Source: Puerhibacterium puerhi (GTDB lineage: Bacteria > Actinomycetota > Actinomycetes > Actinomycetales > Cellulomonadaceae). From it: a stretch of DNA of 49,828 nt. The notes under the pieces are model-generated. The model was not told the origin of the DNA and ran no database searches. It saw nothing but the letters and a program-made list of their open reading frames with translations. Shown one piece after another: positions 22,073-30,716 of this stretch. Position numbers and translations under genes: made by a program. Every line of letters begins with the position of its first letter. The first letter of the stretch is position 1. The stretch is taken from positions 1-49,828 of the forward strand of contig NZ_WUWN01000024.1 in assembly GCF_009846865.1 (NCBI RefSeq). The letters run 5' to 3'.

Positions 22073-23410
22073 ATGGCACGTGCAGCAGAGTCCGACGACT
22101 TCGCCCTGTCCCGCGTCCTCCCGGGCGTGCAACGGCACTGGTTCGCCATCGCCGTCCAGCGCTTCGGGCAGGTCTCGGCCCTGTCGCAGTTCCTCATGGG
22201 GGCGACGCTCGGCTACGGCATGACCTTCGGCAACGCCGTCCTGGCGTTCCTGTTCGGCTCGATCATCCTCGAGGTGATCATGTGCGTGGTCGGCATCATC
22301 GGCCAGCGCGAGGGCCTCAACACGGCGCTGCTGGCCCGCTGGACCGGCTTCGGCGAGGTCGGCGCCTCCCTCGTGGGCCTGGCCATCGGCATCAGCCTCA
22401 TCGGCTGGTTCGGCATCCAGAGCGCGATCTCGGCCGAGTCGCTCGACGCGCTCATGCCGGGCGTGCTGCCCATGTGGGTGTGGTGCCTGATCTTCGGCCT
22501 CGTGGTCACCGCCATCGTGGCGTTCGGCTTCGGCGGCATGCAGTGGCTGGCCAACATCACGGTGCCGCTGTTCCTCGTGCTGGTCGGCTGGTCGATCGTC
22601 ACCGAGCTGAGCCGGCACTCCCTGACCGAGCTCGTGACCTCCCCGCCGCCCGGCCCCGAGCTGAGCCTCGGCGCGGGCACGGGCATCGTGGCCGGCGGCC
22701 TCATCGTCGGCGCGATCATCACCTCGGACATGACGCGCTTCAACCGCTCGGGCCGCGACGTCGTCAAGCAGACGGTGGTCGGCGTGACGCTGGGCGAGTT
22801 CGTCATCGGCCTGGCCGGCGTGCTGCTGGCGCACGCCGCCGGCTCGGACAACGTCGTCGCCATCATCACCTCGTCGATCGGCGTCGTCGGCCTGCTCATC
22901 GTGCTCACCGGCACCCTGAAGATCAACGACTGGAACCTCTACTCCTCGAGCCTGGGCCTGGTGAACTTCGTGTCCACCACGTTCGGCAGGGCGCTGTCGC
23001 GCACGATGACGACGATCGTGCTCGGCGTGGTCGGCTCCGTGCTGGCCGCCGCGGGCATCCTCGGCCGGTTCAGCGACTTCCTCACCGTGCTGGGCGTCGC
23101 CTTCCCGCCGGTCGCGGGGATCATGGTCGCCGAGTACTTCGTCGTGAAGCGCTGGCGCCGCGACCTCGACGCCACGCGCGCCGCCGCCACGCTGCCCGCC
23201 ACGGCCCCGCGCGTCGTGCCGGCCACGCTGGTGATCTGGCTCGTGTCGTCGCTGGTGGGCTACTTCGTCCACGTCGGCATCCCGTCGATCAACTCGCTGG
23301 TGCTCGCGATCGTGCTGTACGCGGTCGCCGGCCGGCTGGGCTGGGTGCGCGGCGTCGGCGAGGCCGCCACCGTCACCACCGAGGCCGAGCCCGTCGCCGC
23401 CGCCCGCTGA
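22073..23410 (+). CDS. NCS1-family permease (CodB-like)
   Basis: A 445-residue, roughly twelve-helix permease of the nucleobase-cation-symport-1 family, closest in look to cytosine permeases: FGQVSALSQFLMGATLGYGMTFGNAVLAFLFGS near the start, LAIGISLIGWFGIQ, ITSDMTRFNRSGRD in the middle and VAFPPVAGIMVAEYFVVKRWRR near the end. NCS1 members carry cytosine, allantoin, hydantoins, uracil and thiamine precursors. ATG 22073 has SD GGAAGGA. First gene of the operon with the HyuA-like and DUF917 genes, so it probably imports their substrate. Confidence 0.88.
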   Translation: MARAAESDDFALSRVLPGVQRHWFAIAVQRFGQVSALSQFLMGATLGYGMTFGNAVLAFLFGSIILEVIMCVVGIIGQREGLNTALLARWTGFGEVGASLVGLAIGISLIGWFGIQSAISAESLDALMPGVLPMWVWCLIFGLVVTAIVAFGFGGMQWLANITVPLFLVLVGWSIVTELSRHSLTELVTSPPPGPELSLGAGTGIVAGGLIVGAIITSDMTRFNRSGRDVVKQTVVGVTLGEFVIGLAGVLLAHAAGSDNVVAIITSSIGVVGLLIVLTGTLKINDWNLYSSSLGLVNFVSTTFGRALSRTMTTIVLGVVGSVLAAAGILGRFSDFLTVLGVAFPPVAGIMVAEYFVVKRWRRDLDATRAAATLPATAPRVVPATLVIWLVSSLVGYFVHVGIPSINSLVLAIVLYAVAGRLGWVRGVGEAATVTTEAEPVAAAR

Positions 23411-23469
23411 CCGCCCCCGCTCGACCGCGGCGCCCGCGCGCCGCGCGCACCACCCCACGAAGGAGAACC

Positions 23470-25017
23470 ATGCACATCGGAATCGACGTCGGCGGGACCA
23501 ACACGGACGCGGCGCTGATGGAGGGCACCACCGTGCTCGCCGGCGTCAAGCAGTCCACCAGCCCCGACGTCACGAGCGGCATCGTCGCGGCGGTGCAGGA
23601 CCTGCGCCGCCAGCACCCGTTCGCCGGCGGTCAGGTCTCCGCGGTGATGATCGGCACCACGCACTTCATCAACGCCCTGGTCGAGGCGCGCCGCCTCGCC
23701 CCGACCGCCGCGCTGCGCCTCGGCCTGCCCGCCACGCGGGCGCTGCCGCCGCTGGTCGACTGGCCCGAGCACCTGCGCACCGCCATCAGCGCGCGCAGCT
23801 ACCTGGCCCACGGCGGCTACGAGTTCGACGGCCGGCCCATCTCGCCGCTCGACCCCGAGGAGCTGCGCCGGCACGCGGGCGACATGGCCTCCCACGGCAT
23901 CCGCTCCGTGGCCGTCTCGTCGGTGTTCAGCCCGGTCAACCACGACCTCGAGCTGCAGGCCGCGGAGATCCTGCGCGCCGAGCTGGGCGACGACGTCGCC
24001 ATCTCGCTGTCGCACGAGATCGGCCGCATCGGCCTGCTGGAGCGCGAGAACGCCACGGTCATCAACGCCGCGCTGCGCGAGCTGGCCACCGAGATCGTCG
24101 ACGGCCTCGCTGCCGCCGTGCGCGCCCAGGGCATCGAGGCGCCGATCTACCTCAGCCAGAACGACGGCACGCTGATGGACGACGAGTACGTGCGCCGCTA
24201 CCCCGTCGCGACGTTCGCCTCCGGCCCCACCAACTCGATGCGCGGCGCCGCCGCCACCAGCGGCCTGGACACCTGCGCCGTCATCGACGTGGGCGGCACG
24301 ACGGCGGACATCGGCCTGCTGGTCAACGGCTTCCCGCGCGAGGCCACCACCGAGGTGACCGTGGCCGGGGTGCGCACCAACTTCCGCATGCCCGACGTGC
24401 TGTCGCTGGGCATCGGCGGCGGCTCGATCGTCGACGAGGCCACCGCCGAGGTGGGCCCCCGGTCGGTGGGCTACCGGCTGACCACCGAGGCGCTGGTGTT
24501 CGGCGGCTCCACGCTGACCGCCACCGACATCGCCGTGGCCGCCGGCCGCGCCGACATCGGCGACCGCGACCGCGTCGCGCACCTCGACCCGGCGTTCGTC
24601 GACGCCGTGCTCAAGCGCGTCGCCCAGCGCGTGGAGGACGCCATCGACCAGATGCGCACGTCCGCCGCGCACATCCCCGTCGTCGCCGTCGGCGGCGGCT
24701 CGGTGCTGCTGCCCGACGAGCTCGGCGAGTTCGGGCAGGTGCACCGCCCGGCCAACTACGCCGTCGCCAACGCCATCGGCGCCTCGATCGCCCAGGTGGG
24801 CGGCGAGATCGACAAGATCTACGCGATCGCGCCGGGCACCCGCGAGCAGGTGCTGGCCGACGTGCGCCAGGAGGCGGTCGACAAGACCGTCGCCGCCGGC
24901 GCCGTGCCGGCCTCGGTGAGCGTCGTCGACTTCGACGAGGTGCCCATCCCCTACCTGCCCGGCAACGCCACCCGCATCCGGGTCAAGGCCGTGGGCGACC
25001 TGAGCATGGAGGCGTGA
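23470..25017 (+). CDS. HyuA-like hydantoinase/oxoprolinase family protein (short form)
   Basis: A 515-residue protein of the hydantoinase A/oxoprolinase (ASKHA-fold, ATP-using) family. The N-terminal phosphate loop is GIDVGGTNTDAAL, then VMIGTTHFINAL, the central QNDGTLM and FASGPTNSMRGAA, and a second phosphate motif VIDVGGTTADIGL, followed by LGIGGGSIV. It is shorter than the usual ~690-residue HyuA and lacks a HyuB partner. Shortened forms like this are often found beside DUF917 genes. SD AAGGAGAA precedes ATG 23470. Its stop is one base before the first DUF917 start. ATP-dependent opening of a hydantoin-like ring is the likely reaction type. Confidence 0.85.
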   Translation: MHIGIDVGGTNTDAALMEGTTVLAGVKQSTSPDVTSGIVAAVQDLRRQHPFAGGQVSAVMIGTTHFINALVEARRLAPTAALRLGLPATRALPPLVDWPEHLRTAISARSYLAHGGYEFDGRPISPLDPEELRRHAGDMASHGIRSVAVSSVFSPVNHDLELQAAEILRAELGDDVAISLSHEIGRIGLLERENATVINAALRELATEIVDGLAAAVRAQGIEAPIYLSQNDGTLMDDEYVRRYPVATFASGPTNSMRGAAATSGLDTCAVIDVGGTTADIGLLVNGFPREATTEVTVAGVRTNFRMPDVLSLGIGGGSIVDEATAEVGPRSVGYRLTTEALVFGGSTLTATDIAVAAGRADIGDRDRVAHLDPAFVDAVLKRVAQRVEDAIDQMRTSAAHIPVVAVGGGSVLLPDELGEFGQVHRPANYAVANAIGASIAQVGGEIDKIYAIAPGTREQVLADVRQEAVDKTVAAGAVPASVSVVDFDEVPIPYLPGNATRIRVKAVGDLSMEA

Positions 25018-25018
25018 G

Positions 25019-26110
25019 ATGAGCTGGACCATCGACACCGCCGACCTGCACCGCCTCTCGCGCGGCGCTGCCGTGTACGGCACCGGCGGCGGGGGCGACC
25101 CGTACGTCGGCGCGCTGCTCGCCGCCGGCGCGATCGCCGAGCACGGCCCGGTCACCGTCGTGACCCAGGACGAGCTGCCCGACGACGCCGTGGTGATCAC
25201 CGTCGCGATGATGGGCGCGCCCACCGTGATGGTGGAGAAGCTGCCCAACCTCGACGAGGTGGTGGGCTCCGTGCGGGCCCTCGAGGCCGTGCTCGGCCGC
25301 GCCGTCACCCACGTGACCTGCGCCGAGGTGGGCGGCGTGAACTCGACCATCCCGGTCGCGGCCGCCGCGGCGCTGGGCCTGCCGCTGCTGGACGCCGACG
25401 GCATGGGCCGGGCGTTCCCCGAGCTGCAGATGGTGCTGCCCACGCTGTACGGCATCACCGCCTCGCCGCTGGCCTTCGCCGACGACAAGGGCAACACCGG
25501 CGTGCTGACCACGGTGGACAACACCTGGACCGAGCGCATCGCCCGCGTCGCCTGCGTCGAGATGGGCTGCTCGGTGATGATCGCCGGGTTCGCCATGACG
25601 GGCGTCCAGGCGCGCGAGTCGCTCGTGCAGGGCTCGCTGCGGGCCTGCGTCGAGCTCGGCGCGGCCGTGGACGCCGCCCGGGCCGAGCACGTCGACCCCG
25701 TCACCCGGGTCGCCGAGGTGCTCGGCGGGCGCGAGGTGTTCGCCGGCAAGGTGGTGGACGTCGAGCGCGCGACCACGACGGGCTTCGCCCGCGGCCGCGC
25801 CCGGATCGACGGCGCCGCCGGCACGCTCACCCTGGAGTTCCAGAACGAGCACCTGCTCGCCCGCGCGGGGGACGACGTCGTCGTCACGACGCCGGACCTG
25901 ATCATGGTGCTCGAGCACGACAGCGGCGAGGCCATCACCACCGAGGGCCTGCGGTACGGCCAGCGCGTGCGCGTGGTCGCCGCGCCGGCGGACCCCCGCT
26001 GGCACTCGGCCGAGGCCCTCGCGATGGTCGGCCCCGGCTACTTCGGCTACGACGTGCCGGCCCGCCGGTACGACGGGCAGGTCTCGGACGGCGCGGGGGT
26101 GGCGGCATGA
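25019..26110 (+). CDS. DUF917 / S-methyl-thiohydantoin desulfurase family protein, copy 1
   Basis: A 363-residue DUF917 protein (Pfam family now named for S-methyl-thiohydantoin desulfurase). Visible motifs: GTGGGGDPYVG at residues 22-32, MMGAPTVMVEKLP, CAEVGGVNSTIPV, DADGMGRAFPELQ, and at the C-terminus FQNEHLLAR, TPDLIMVLE and ITTEGLRYGQRVRV. It is complete and matches copy 2 at all these motifs. It starts one base after the HyuA-like stop and overlaps copy 2 by ATGA. Desulfuration of a thiohydantoin, yielding a hydantoin for the HyuA-like protein, is a plausible role from family knowledge. Confidence 0.85.
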   Translation: MSWTIDTADLHRLSRGAAVYGTGGGGDPYVGALLAAGAIAEHGPVTVVTQDELPDDAVVITVAMMGAPTVMVEKLPNLDEVVGSVRALEAVLGRAVTHVTCAEVGGVNSTIPVAAAAALGLPLLDADGMGRAFPELQMVLPTLYGITASPLAFADDKGNTGVLTTVDNTWTERIARVACVEMGCSVMIAGFAMTGVQARESLVQGSLRACVELGAAVDAARAEHVDPVTRVAEVLGGREVFAGKVVDVERATTTGFARGRARIDGAAGTLTLEFQNEHLLARAGDDVVVTTPDLIMVLEHDSGEAITTEGLRYGQRVRVVAAPADPRWHSAEALAMVGPGYFGYDVPARRYDGQVSDGAGVAA

Positions 26111-27243
26111 GCTGGGAGCTGCGCGGCGAGCACCTCGCCGACCTGGCGCGCGGCGCCACCCTGCTGGGCACCGGCGGCGGCGGCGACCCGTACATCGGGC
26201 GCCGGCTCGTCGAGCGGGTGCTCGGCGACGGCGCCATCACGATCCTCGACCCGGACGAGATCGCCGACGACCTGTTCGTCGTCCCCACCGCGCAGATGGG
26301 CGCGCCCACGGTGATGGTGGAGAAGATCCCCGCCGGCACCGAGCCGACGCTCGCGCTGCGCACCCTGGAGAAGCACCTGGGCCGCACCGCTGACGCCACG
26401 ATGCCGATCGAGTGCGGCGGCATCAACTCGATGATCCCGCTGGTGGTCGCCGCCGAGACGGGCCTGCCCGTGGTCGACGCCGACGGCATGGGCCGGGCCT
26501 TCCCCGAGCTGTCCATGGAGACGTTCGCCGTCTACGGCGTGCACGGCTCCCCGCTGGCGCTGGCCGGCGAGCGCGGCGAGACCGTCGTCATCGACACCGG
26601 CGACGACGACCGGCAGATGGAGTGGCTCGCCCGCGCGGTGACCATCCGCCTGGGCGGCGTCGGGCACATCGCCGAGTACGCGATGTCCGGCGCGGACGTG
26701 CGCCGCACGGCAGTGCCGCGCACCCTGTCGATGGCGCTGCGCCTCGGCACCGCCATCCGGCAGGCGCGCGAGACGAAGCGCTCGCCGTTCGAGGCGATCG
26801 CCGAGACCCTGTCCACCACGCTGTACTCGCACGTGCGCGAGCTGTTCGTGGGCAAGGTGCGCGACGTCGAGCGACGCACCACCGACGGGTTCGCCAAGGG
26901 CGCCGCGCGCGTCGCGGCGGCCGACGGCGGCAGCGAGCTGGAGCTGCGGTTCCAGAACGAGAACCTCACCGCGCACGTCGACGGGCGGCTCGTGGCGATC
27001 GTGCCGGACCTGATCTGCGTGCTGGACGCCGAGACGGCCGAGCCGATCACCACCGAGGGCCTGCGGTACGGCCAGCGGGTGCGCGTCATCGGCATCTCGA
27101 CGCCGGACATGATGCGCACGCCCGAGGCGCTGGCCGCGTTCGGCCCGGGCGCGTTCGGCATCGACGAGGAGTTCGTCCCGGTGGAGCAGGCGCTGCCTGC
27201 TGAGACGCCTGTGGAGGGTGCCGCCACCGCCTCCGTAGGCTGA
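26107..27243 (+). CDS. DUF917 / S-methyl-thiohydantoin desulfurase family protein, copy 2
   Basis: A 378-residue DUF917 protein with all the motifs of copy 1: GTGGGGDPYIG, QMGAPTVMVEKIP, IECGGINSMIPLVV, DADGMGRAFPELSM, FQNENLTAH, VPDLICVLD and ITTEGLRYGQRVRV. A few changes (ECGG for EVGG, SME for QMV) suggest a different substrate or a hetero-oligomer with copy 1. The start overlaps the copy 1 stop (ATGA), implying coupled translation and similar amounts of the two. The C-terminus is about 20 residues longer. Confidence 0.85.
   Translation: MSWELRGEHLADLARGATLLGTGGGGDPYIGRRLVERVLGDGAITILDPDEIADDLFVVPTAQMGAPTVMVEKIPAGTEPTLALRTLEKHLGRTADATMPIECGGINSMIPLVVAAETGLPVVDADGMGRAFPELSMETFAVYGVHGSPLALAGERGETVVIDTGDDDRQMEWLARAVTIRLGGVGHIAEYAMSGADVRRTAVPRTLSMALRLGTAIRQARETKRSPFEAIAETLSTTLYSHVRELFVGKVRDVERRTTDGFAKGAARVAAADGGSELELRFQNENLTAHVDGRLVAIVPDLICVLDAETAEPITTEGLRYGQRVRVIGISTPDMMRTPEALAAFGPGAFGIDEEFVPVEQALPAETPVEGAATASVG
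27236..27241 (+). promoter_or_regulatory. Internal leaderless -10 (TAGGCT) before third DUF917 gene
   Basis: TAGGCT, seven bases, then ATG 27249. The motif overlaps the stop codon of copy 2, so copy 3 and the regulator could also be transcribed separately. Confidence 0.45.
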
Positions 27244-27248
27244 CCGCC

Positions 27249-28358
27249 ATGCCCCGCACCCTCGCCAGCCACGACGTGCCGGCGCTGGCGGCGGGGGCAG
27301 CGCTCCTGGGCGCGGGCGGGGGCGGCGCGACCACCGTCCTGGAGCTGATGCTCCGGGGCACGCCGCACCCCCCGCGCCCGCTGCACGCCGTCGGCGAGCT
27401 CGACCCGGCGACGCCGTGCCTGGCCGTGGCGGTCATGGGCTCGACGATGCTGTTCACCGAGCGCCTGCCCGCGCTCGACCCGTTCGCCGAGCCCGTCGCC
27501 GCGCTCGAGCGCTGGCTCGGCACGCCCGTGCCGGCGGTCTGCTGGGCTGAGGTCGGCGGGATGAACGGGCTGACGCCGCTGGCCCTGCCGCCGCGGCGGC
27601 GCCTGGTCGACGCCGACCTCATGGGCCGCGCCCTGCCGGACCTCGACCAGTTCTCCCTGCTCGTCGACGACGTGCCCGGCGTGGTGTTCGCGTGCACCAC
27701 GGGCGCCGGCGGCGTCGTCCTGCTGGACGGCTCGCGCCCCGCCGACGTCGAGCAGATCCTGCGCACCGCCACCACGACCGCCGGCGGCTGGGCCGGGATC
27801 GTCGTGGGCGGCTTCACCGTCGGCGACCTCGCCCGGCACGCGATCGTCGGGTCCGTCTCCCGGGCGCTCGACGCGGGCCGCGGCTTCCTCGCCGCCCGGC
27901 ACGGCGACCCCCGCGAGCTCGCCCGCGCGATCGGCGGCGAGCTGGTGGGCGAGGCGCGCGTGCTCGGCGCGGCGCCGCTGGCCGACGACCCCCGCGTCAC
28001 GACGGTGGACCTCGTCGCGCCCGACGGGCCGGTGTACCGGCTGGTCACCCGCACCGAGCACCTGGCGCTGAGCCGCGACGGGCGGACGGTGGTCGCCGCG
28101 CCGACCGTGATCGTCGTCGTGGACGCCGTGACGCGGGAGATCGTGCCGGTCGAGGGCGTCCGCCGCGGTCGCAGCGTGCTGCTGTACGCGGTACCCGCGC
28201 CGGCGTGGTGGCGCGAGCCGCGGCGGTACGCCCGCGCGTCGCCGTCGGCCTACGGGCTGGCGGGGCTGGACGTGCCGGTGCCCGCCACCGTCCCCGCCGG
28301 CCCTGCCGGCCCTGCCGGCCCTGCCGAACCTGCCGCCGACCGACCGGAGGCACCGTGA
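27249..28358 (+). CDS. DUF917 family protein, divergent copy 3
   Basis: A 369-residue DUF917 paralogue. The glycine loop (GAGGGGATT), AEVGGMNGLTPL and DADLMGRALPDLDQF are kept, but MGAPTVMVEK has become MGSTMLFTERL, the EGLRYGQ motif has become EGVRRGRSV, and the FQNEH motif is changed to RTEHLALS. It may be a regulatory or structural partner, or use a different substrate. The end is a Pro/Ala tail with a GPAGPAGPA tandem repeat encoded by three copies of gccggccct (about 28298-28325). Its stop overlaps the GTG start of the PucR gene. Confidence 0.78.
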   Translation: MPRTLASHDVPALAAGAALLGAGGGGATTVLELMLRGTPHPPRPLHAVGELDPATPCLAVAVMGSTMLFTERLPALDPFAEPVAALERWLGTPVPAVCWAEVGGMNGLTPLALPPRRRLVDADLMGRALPDLDQFSLLVDDVPGVVFACTTGAGGVVLLDGSRPADVEQILRTATTTAGGWAGIVVGGFTVGDLARHAIVGSVSRALDAGRGFLAARHGDPRELARAIGGELVGEARVLGAAPLADDPRVTTVDLVAPDGPVYRLVTRTEHLALSRDGRTVVAAPTVIVVVDAVTREIVPVEGVRRGRSVLLYAVPAPAWWREPRRYARASPSAYGLAGLDVPVPATVPAGPAGPAGPAEPAADRPEAP

Positions 28359-29860
28359 GCACCACCCTCTCGCTGGCCGGCCTGCTGGCCGCACCGCGCA
28401 CCGGCGGGGTGCGCCTCGTCGCGGGCCGCGAGGCCGAGTGGCGCGACGTCGTCGTCGAGACCGCCGAGGCGGACCTGCCCGACCACGCGGACGGCGCGCT
28501 CGCCGTGCTGACGTCCCCCGCCCCGCCCACGCCGTGGCAGACCGACGCCCTGCTGCGGCGGGTGCGCGACCGCGGCTTCACCGGCCTGGCGCTGCCCGAG
28601 CCCGCGCGCGAGGTGAGCGCCGACCTGGCCCAGCGGCTCGGCCTCGTGGTGCTCGCCGCCGGGCGGCCCACCCAGCTCGCGCGGGCCTGCTGGGAGCTGC
28701 TCGCCCAGCGCGACGCGCTCACGCTGTCGCTGGTGCGCCGCGTGGCGCAGACCATCGAGTACCACGCGGAGGACCTTCGCGACCTGCTGCGGGACCTGGC
28801 CGCGAACCTCGGCCACGCCGTGGCGCTCGTCGACCGTGACGAGGTGCTGCTCGAGGTCGGCCACCCGCTGCCGCCGCGGCTGCACGCCGCCGTCGACTTC
28901 TCCGGCTGGGCGCACACGGTGCGCACCGACGACGGCGCCGCCGCGTCGGTGCGCGTCGACAGCCCGACGCGCGGCGGGCTGCGCCTGGTGCTGCACGACC
29001 GGGTGCTCACCGACGCCCAGCTCGCGGCGCTGACCACGGTGGCCGAGGTGGCCATGCCGATGGTCGCGGCGCGCATCCTCATCGACGAGGTGGTGGCGCT
29101 CAGCGACGTGTCGCGCTCGTCCGGGCTGCTCGGCGACTTCCTCGAGCAGCGCGGGGTGCCCGACCCCGAGGTGGCCCGCCGCATGCGCGAGCGCGGCTGG
29201 CGCACCATCGGCTACCACGTGGGCTTCCGCATGGTGGCCCGGCACCGCGCCGAGCCCGTGGACCTGGCGCAGTACGTCAGCCGCCGCCTCGGGGCCATCC
29301 CGGTCGACTCGCACGTGACCACCCGCGGCCGCGGCGTCACCGGCTGGCTCAGCTACACCGAGGCGCCGAGCGCCGCGACGCTGGCCGACCACATCGCGCG
29401 GCTGCGCCGGCTGCACACCGACGCCCAGTCGCAGTACTCGATCGCCACCGGCGTCGGCACGCTGCGCGAGGGCGGCCCGGGGCTGTCCGCGACGCTCGGC
29501 GAGGCGGCCGACGCCGCGCGGCTGGCCACCACCCGCGCGTCCACGGGCTGGTTCCTGCACATCGACCGGCTCGGGCTGGAGCAGCTGCTGCTGGCCTGGA
29601 CGGGCAACGACACGTTCGCCCCGGCCGCGCGGTCGCTGCTGGAGCCGCTGAGCCCCACCGACCTGCGCACGCTGTCGGCCTACCTCGACCACGAGTCGCA
29701 GGTGGCCGCGACGGCGACGGCGCTGGGGGTGCACCGCAACACCGTGACCACCCGCATGCAGCGCATCCAGGAGGAGCTCGGCGTCGACCTCACCGACCCC
29801 GACGCCCGCCTCGCCGTGCACCTCGCGTGCCGCACGGTGGTGCCGCCGTCGGACGCCTGA
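28355..29860 (+). CDS. PucR-family transcriptional regulator
   Basis: A 501-residue PucR-type regulator. The N-terminal PucR domain is degenerate but recognisable (residues 1-115), the middle region (about 125-420) has the CdaR-like GGDEF-derived shape, and the C-terminal helix-turn-helix is clear: YLDHESQVAATATALGVHRNTVTTRMQRIQEELGVDL (about 448-484). These regulators usually control nitrogen and purine or allantoin breakdown. GTG 28355 overlaps the previous stop and has SD CGGAGG. It is the last gene of the operon, and the likely regulator of the promoter at 22009. Confidence 0.86.
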   Translation: MSTTLSLAGLLAAPRTGGVRLVAGREAEWRDVVVETAEADLPDHADGALAVLTSPAPPTPWQTDALLRRVRDRGFTGLALPEPAREVSADLAQRLGLVVLAAGRPTQLARACWELLAQRDALTLSLVRRVAQTIEYHAEDLRDLLRDLAANLGHAVALVDRDEVLLEVGHPLPPRLHAAVDFSGWAHTVRTDDGAAASVRVDSPTRGGLRLVLHDRVLTDAQLAALTTVAEVAMPMVAARILIDEVVALSDVSRSSGLLGDFLEQRGVPDPEVARRMRERGWRTIGYHVGFRMVARHRAEPVDLAQYVSRRLGAIPVDSHVTTRGRGVTGWLSYTEAPSAATLADHIARLRRLHTDAQSQYSIATGVGTLREGGPGLSATLGEAADAARLATTRASTGWFLHIDRLGLEQLLLAWTGNDTFAPAARSLLEPLSPTDLRTLSAYLDHESQVAATATALGVHRNTVTTRMQRIQEELGVDLTDPDARLAVHLACRTVVPPSDA

Positions 29861-29872
29861 CCCTCCCTGCCG

Positions 29873-29878
29873 TACGGT
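29873..29878 (+). promoter_or_regulatory. Leaderless -10 (TACGGT) for sirtuin gene
   Basis: TACGGT, six bases (ggccgg), then GTG 29885. Confidence 0.5.
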
Positions 29879-29884
29879 GGCCGG

Positions 29885-30601
29885 GTGACCGTCACCGTGC
29901 TCACCGGCGCCGGCATCTCCACGGGCTCCGGCATCCCGGACTTCCGCGGGCCGGACGGCGTGTGGACCCGCCACCCGGAGGCGGCGCGCCTGCTGGAGAT
30001 CGACGCCTACCTCGCCGAGCCGGACGTGCGCGCGGCGGGCTGGCGCTGGTGGGCGGCGCACCCGGGGTGGCACGCGCGCCCGACGGCGGCGCACCGGGCG
30101 CTCGTGGAGCTCGCCGACGCCGGGGTGCTCGAGGCGGTGCTGACGCAGAACTTCGACGGGCTGCACCAGGCGGCCGGCTCGGCGCCCGACGACGTGGTGG
30201 AGCTGCACGGGTCCGCGGCGACGACGTCGTGCACCCGGTGCGACTGGAGCGGCCCGACGGCGGACGTGCTCGCGCGCGTCCCCGCCGAGCCGGACCCGCG
30301 CTGCCCGCGCTGCGGCGGGGTGCTCAAGCCGGACGTCGTGTACTTCGGCGAGGTGCTGCCGCAGGCCGCGCTGGACCGCGCCTTCCGGGCGGCGGAGGCC
30401 TGCTCGGTGTTCGTGGCCGTCGGCACGTCGCTCACCGTGCACCCGGTGGCGACGCTGCCGCTCGTGGCGCTGGACCACGGCGCCGACCTCGTCGTCGTCA
30501 ACGCGGAGCCGACGCCGTACGACCGGCTGGCCGACCGGGTGCTGCGCGAGCCGATCGACGAGGCGGTCCCGGCGCTGGTCGAGGAGCTGCTGGCGGGCTG
30601 A
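29885..30601 (+). CDS. Sir2-family NAD-dependent protein deacylase
   Basis: A 238-residue sirtuin that removes acyl groups from lysines using NAD. GAGIST (residues 8-13), GIPDFRG (16-22), QNFDGLH (88-94), catalytic His108 in VELHGS, and two zinc pairs Cys116/Cys119 and Cys140/Cys143 are all present. VGTSLTVHP and VVVNAEPTPYD form the NAD pocket. The Tyr/Arg pair of the CobB desuccinylase class is not evident. Starts with GTG behind a leaderless-type -10. Four acetyltransferases lie within this window, but no direct link can be shown. Confidence 0.93.
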   Translation: MTVTVLTGAGISTGSGIPDFRGPDGVWTRHPEAARLLEIDAYLAEPDVRAAGWRWWAAHPGWHARPTAAHRALVELADAGVLEAVLTQNFDGLHQAAGSAPDDVVELHGSAATTSCTRCDWSGPTADVLARVPAEPDPRCPRCGGVLKPDVVYFGEVLPQAALDRAFRAAEACSVFVAVGTSLTVHPVATLPLVALDHGADLVVVNAEPTPYDRLADRVLREPIDEAVPALVEELLAG

Positions 30602-30716
30602 GCGCCGCCGTGCCGGTCTCGGCGCACGAGACGAGGCCGGCGGTGGCGAGCGTGGAGTGGCGAGGCGTGCACGATGTGGTCACGATTCAGCGGGACCGGC
30701 GGCGAGGAGAGGGTGG

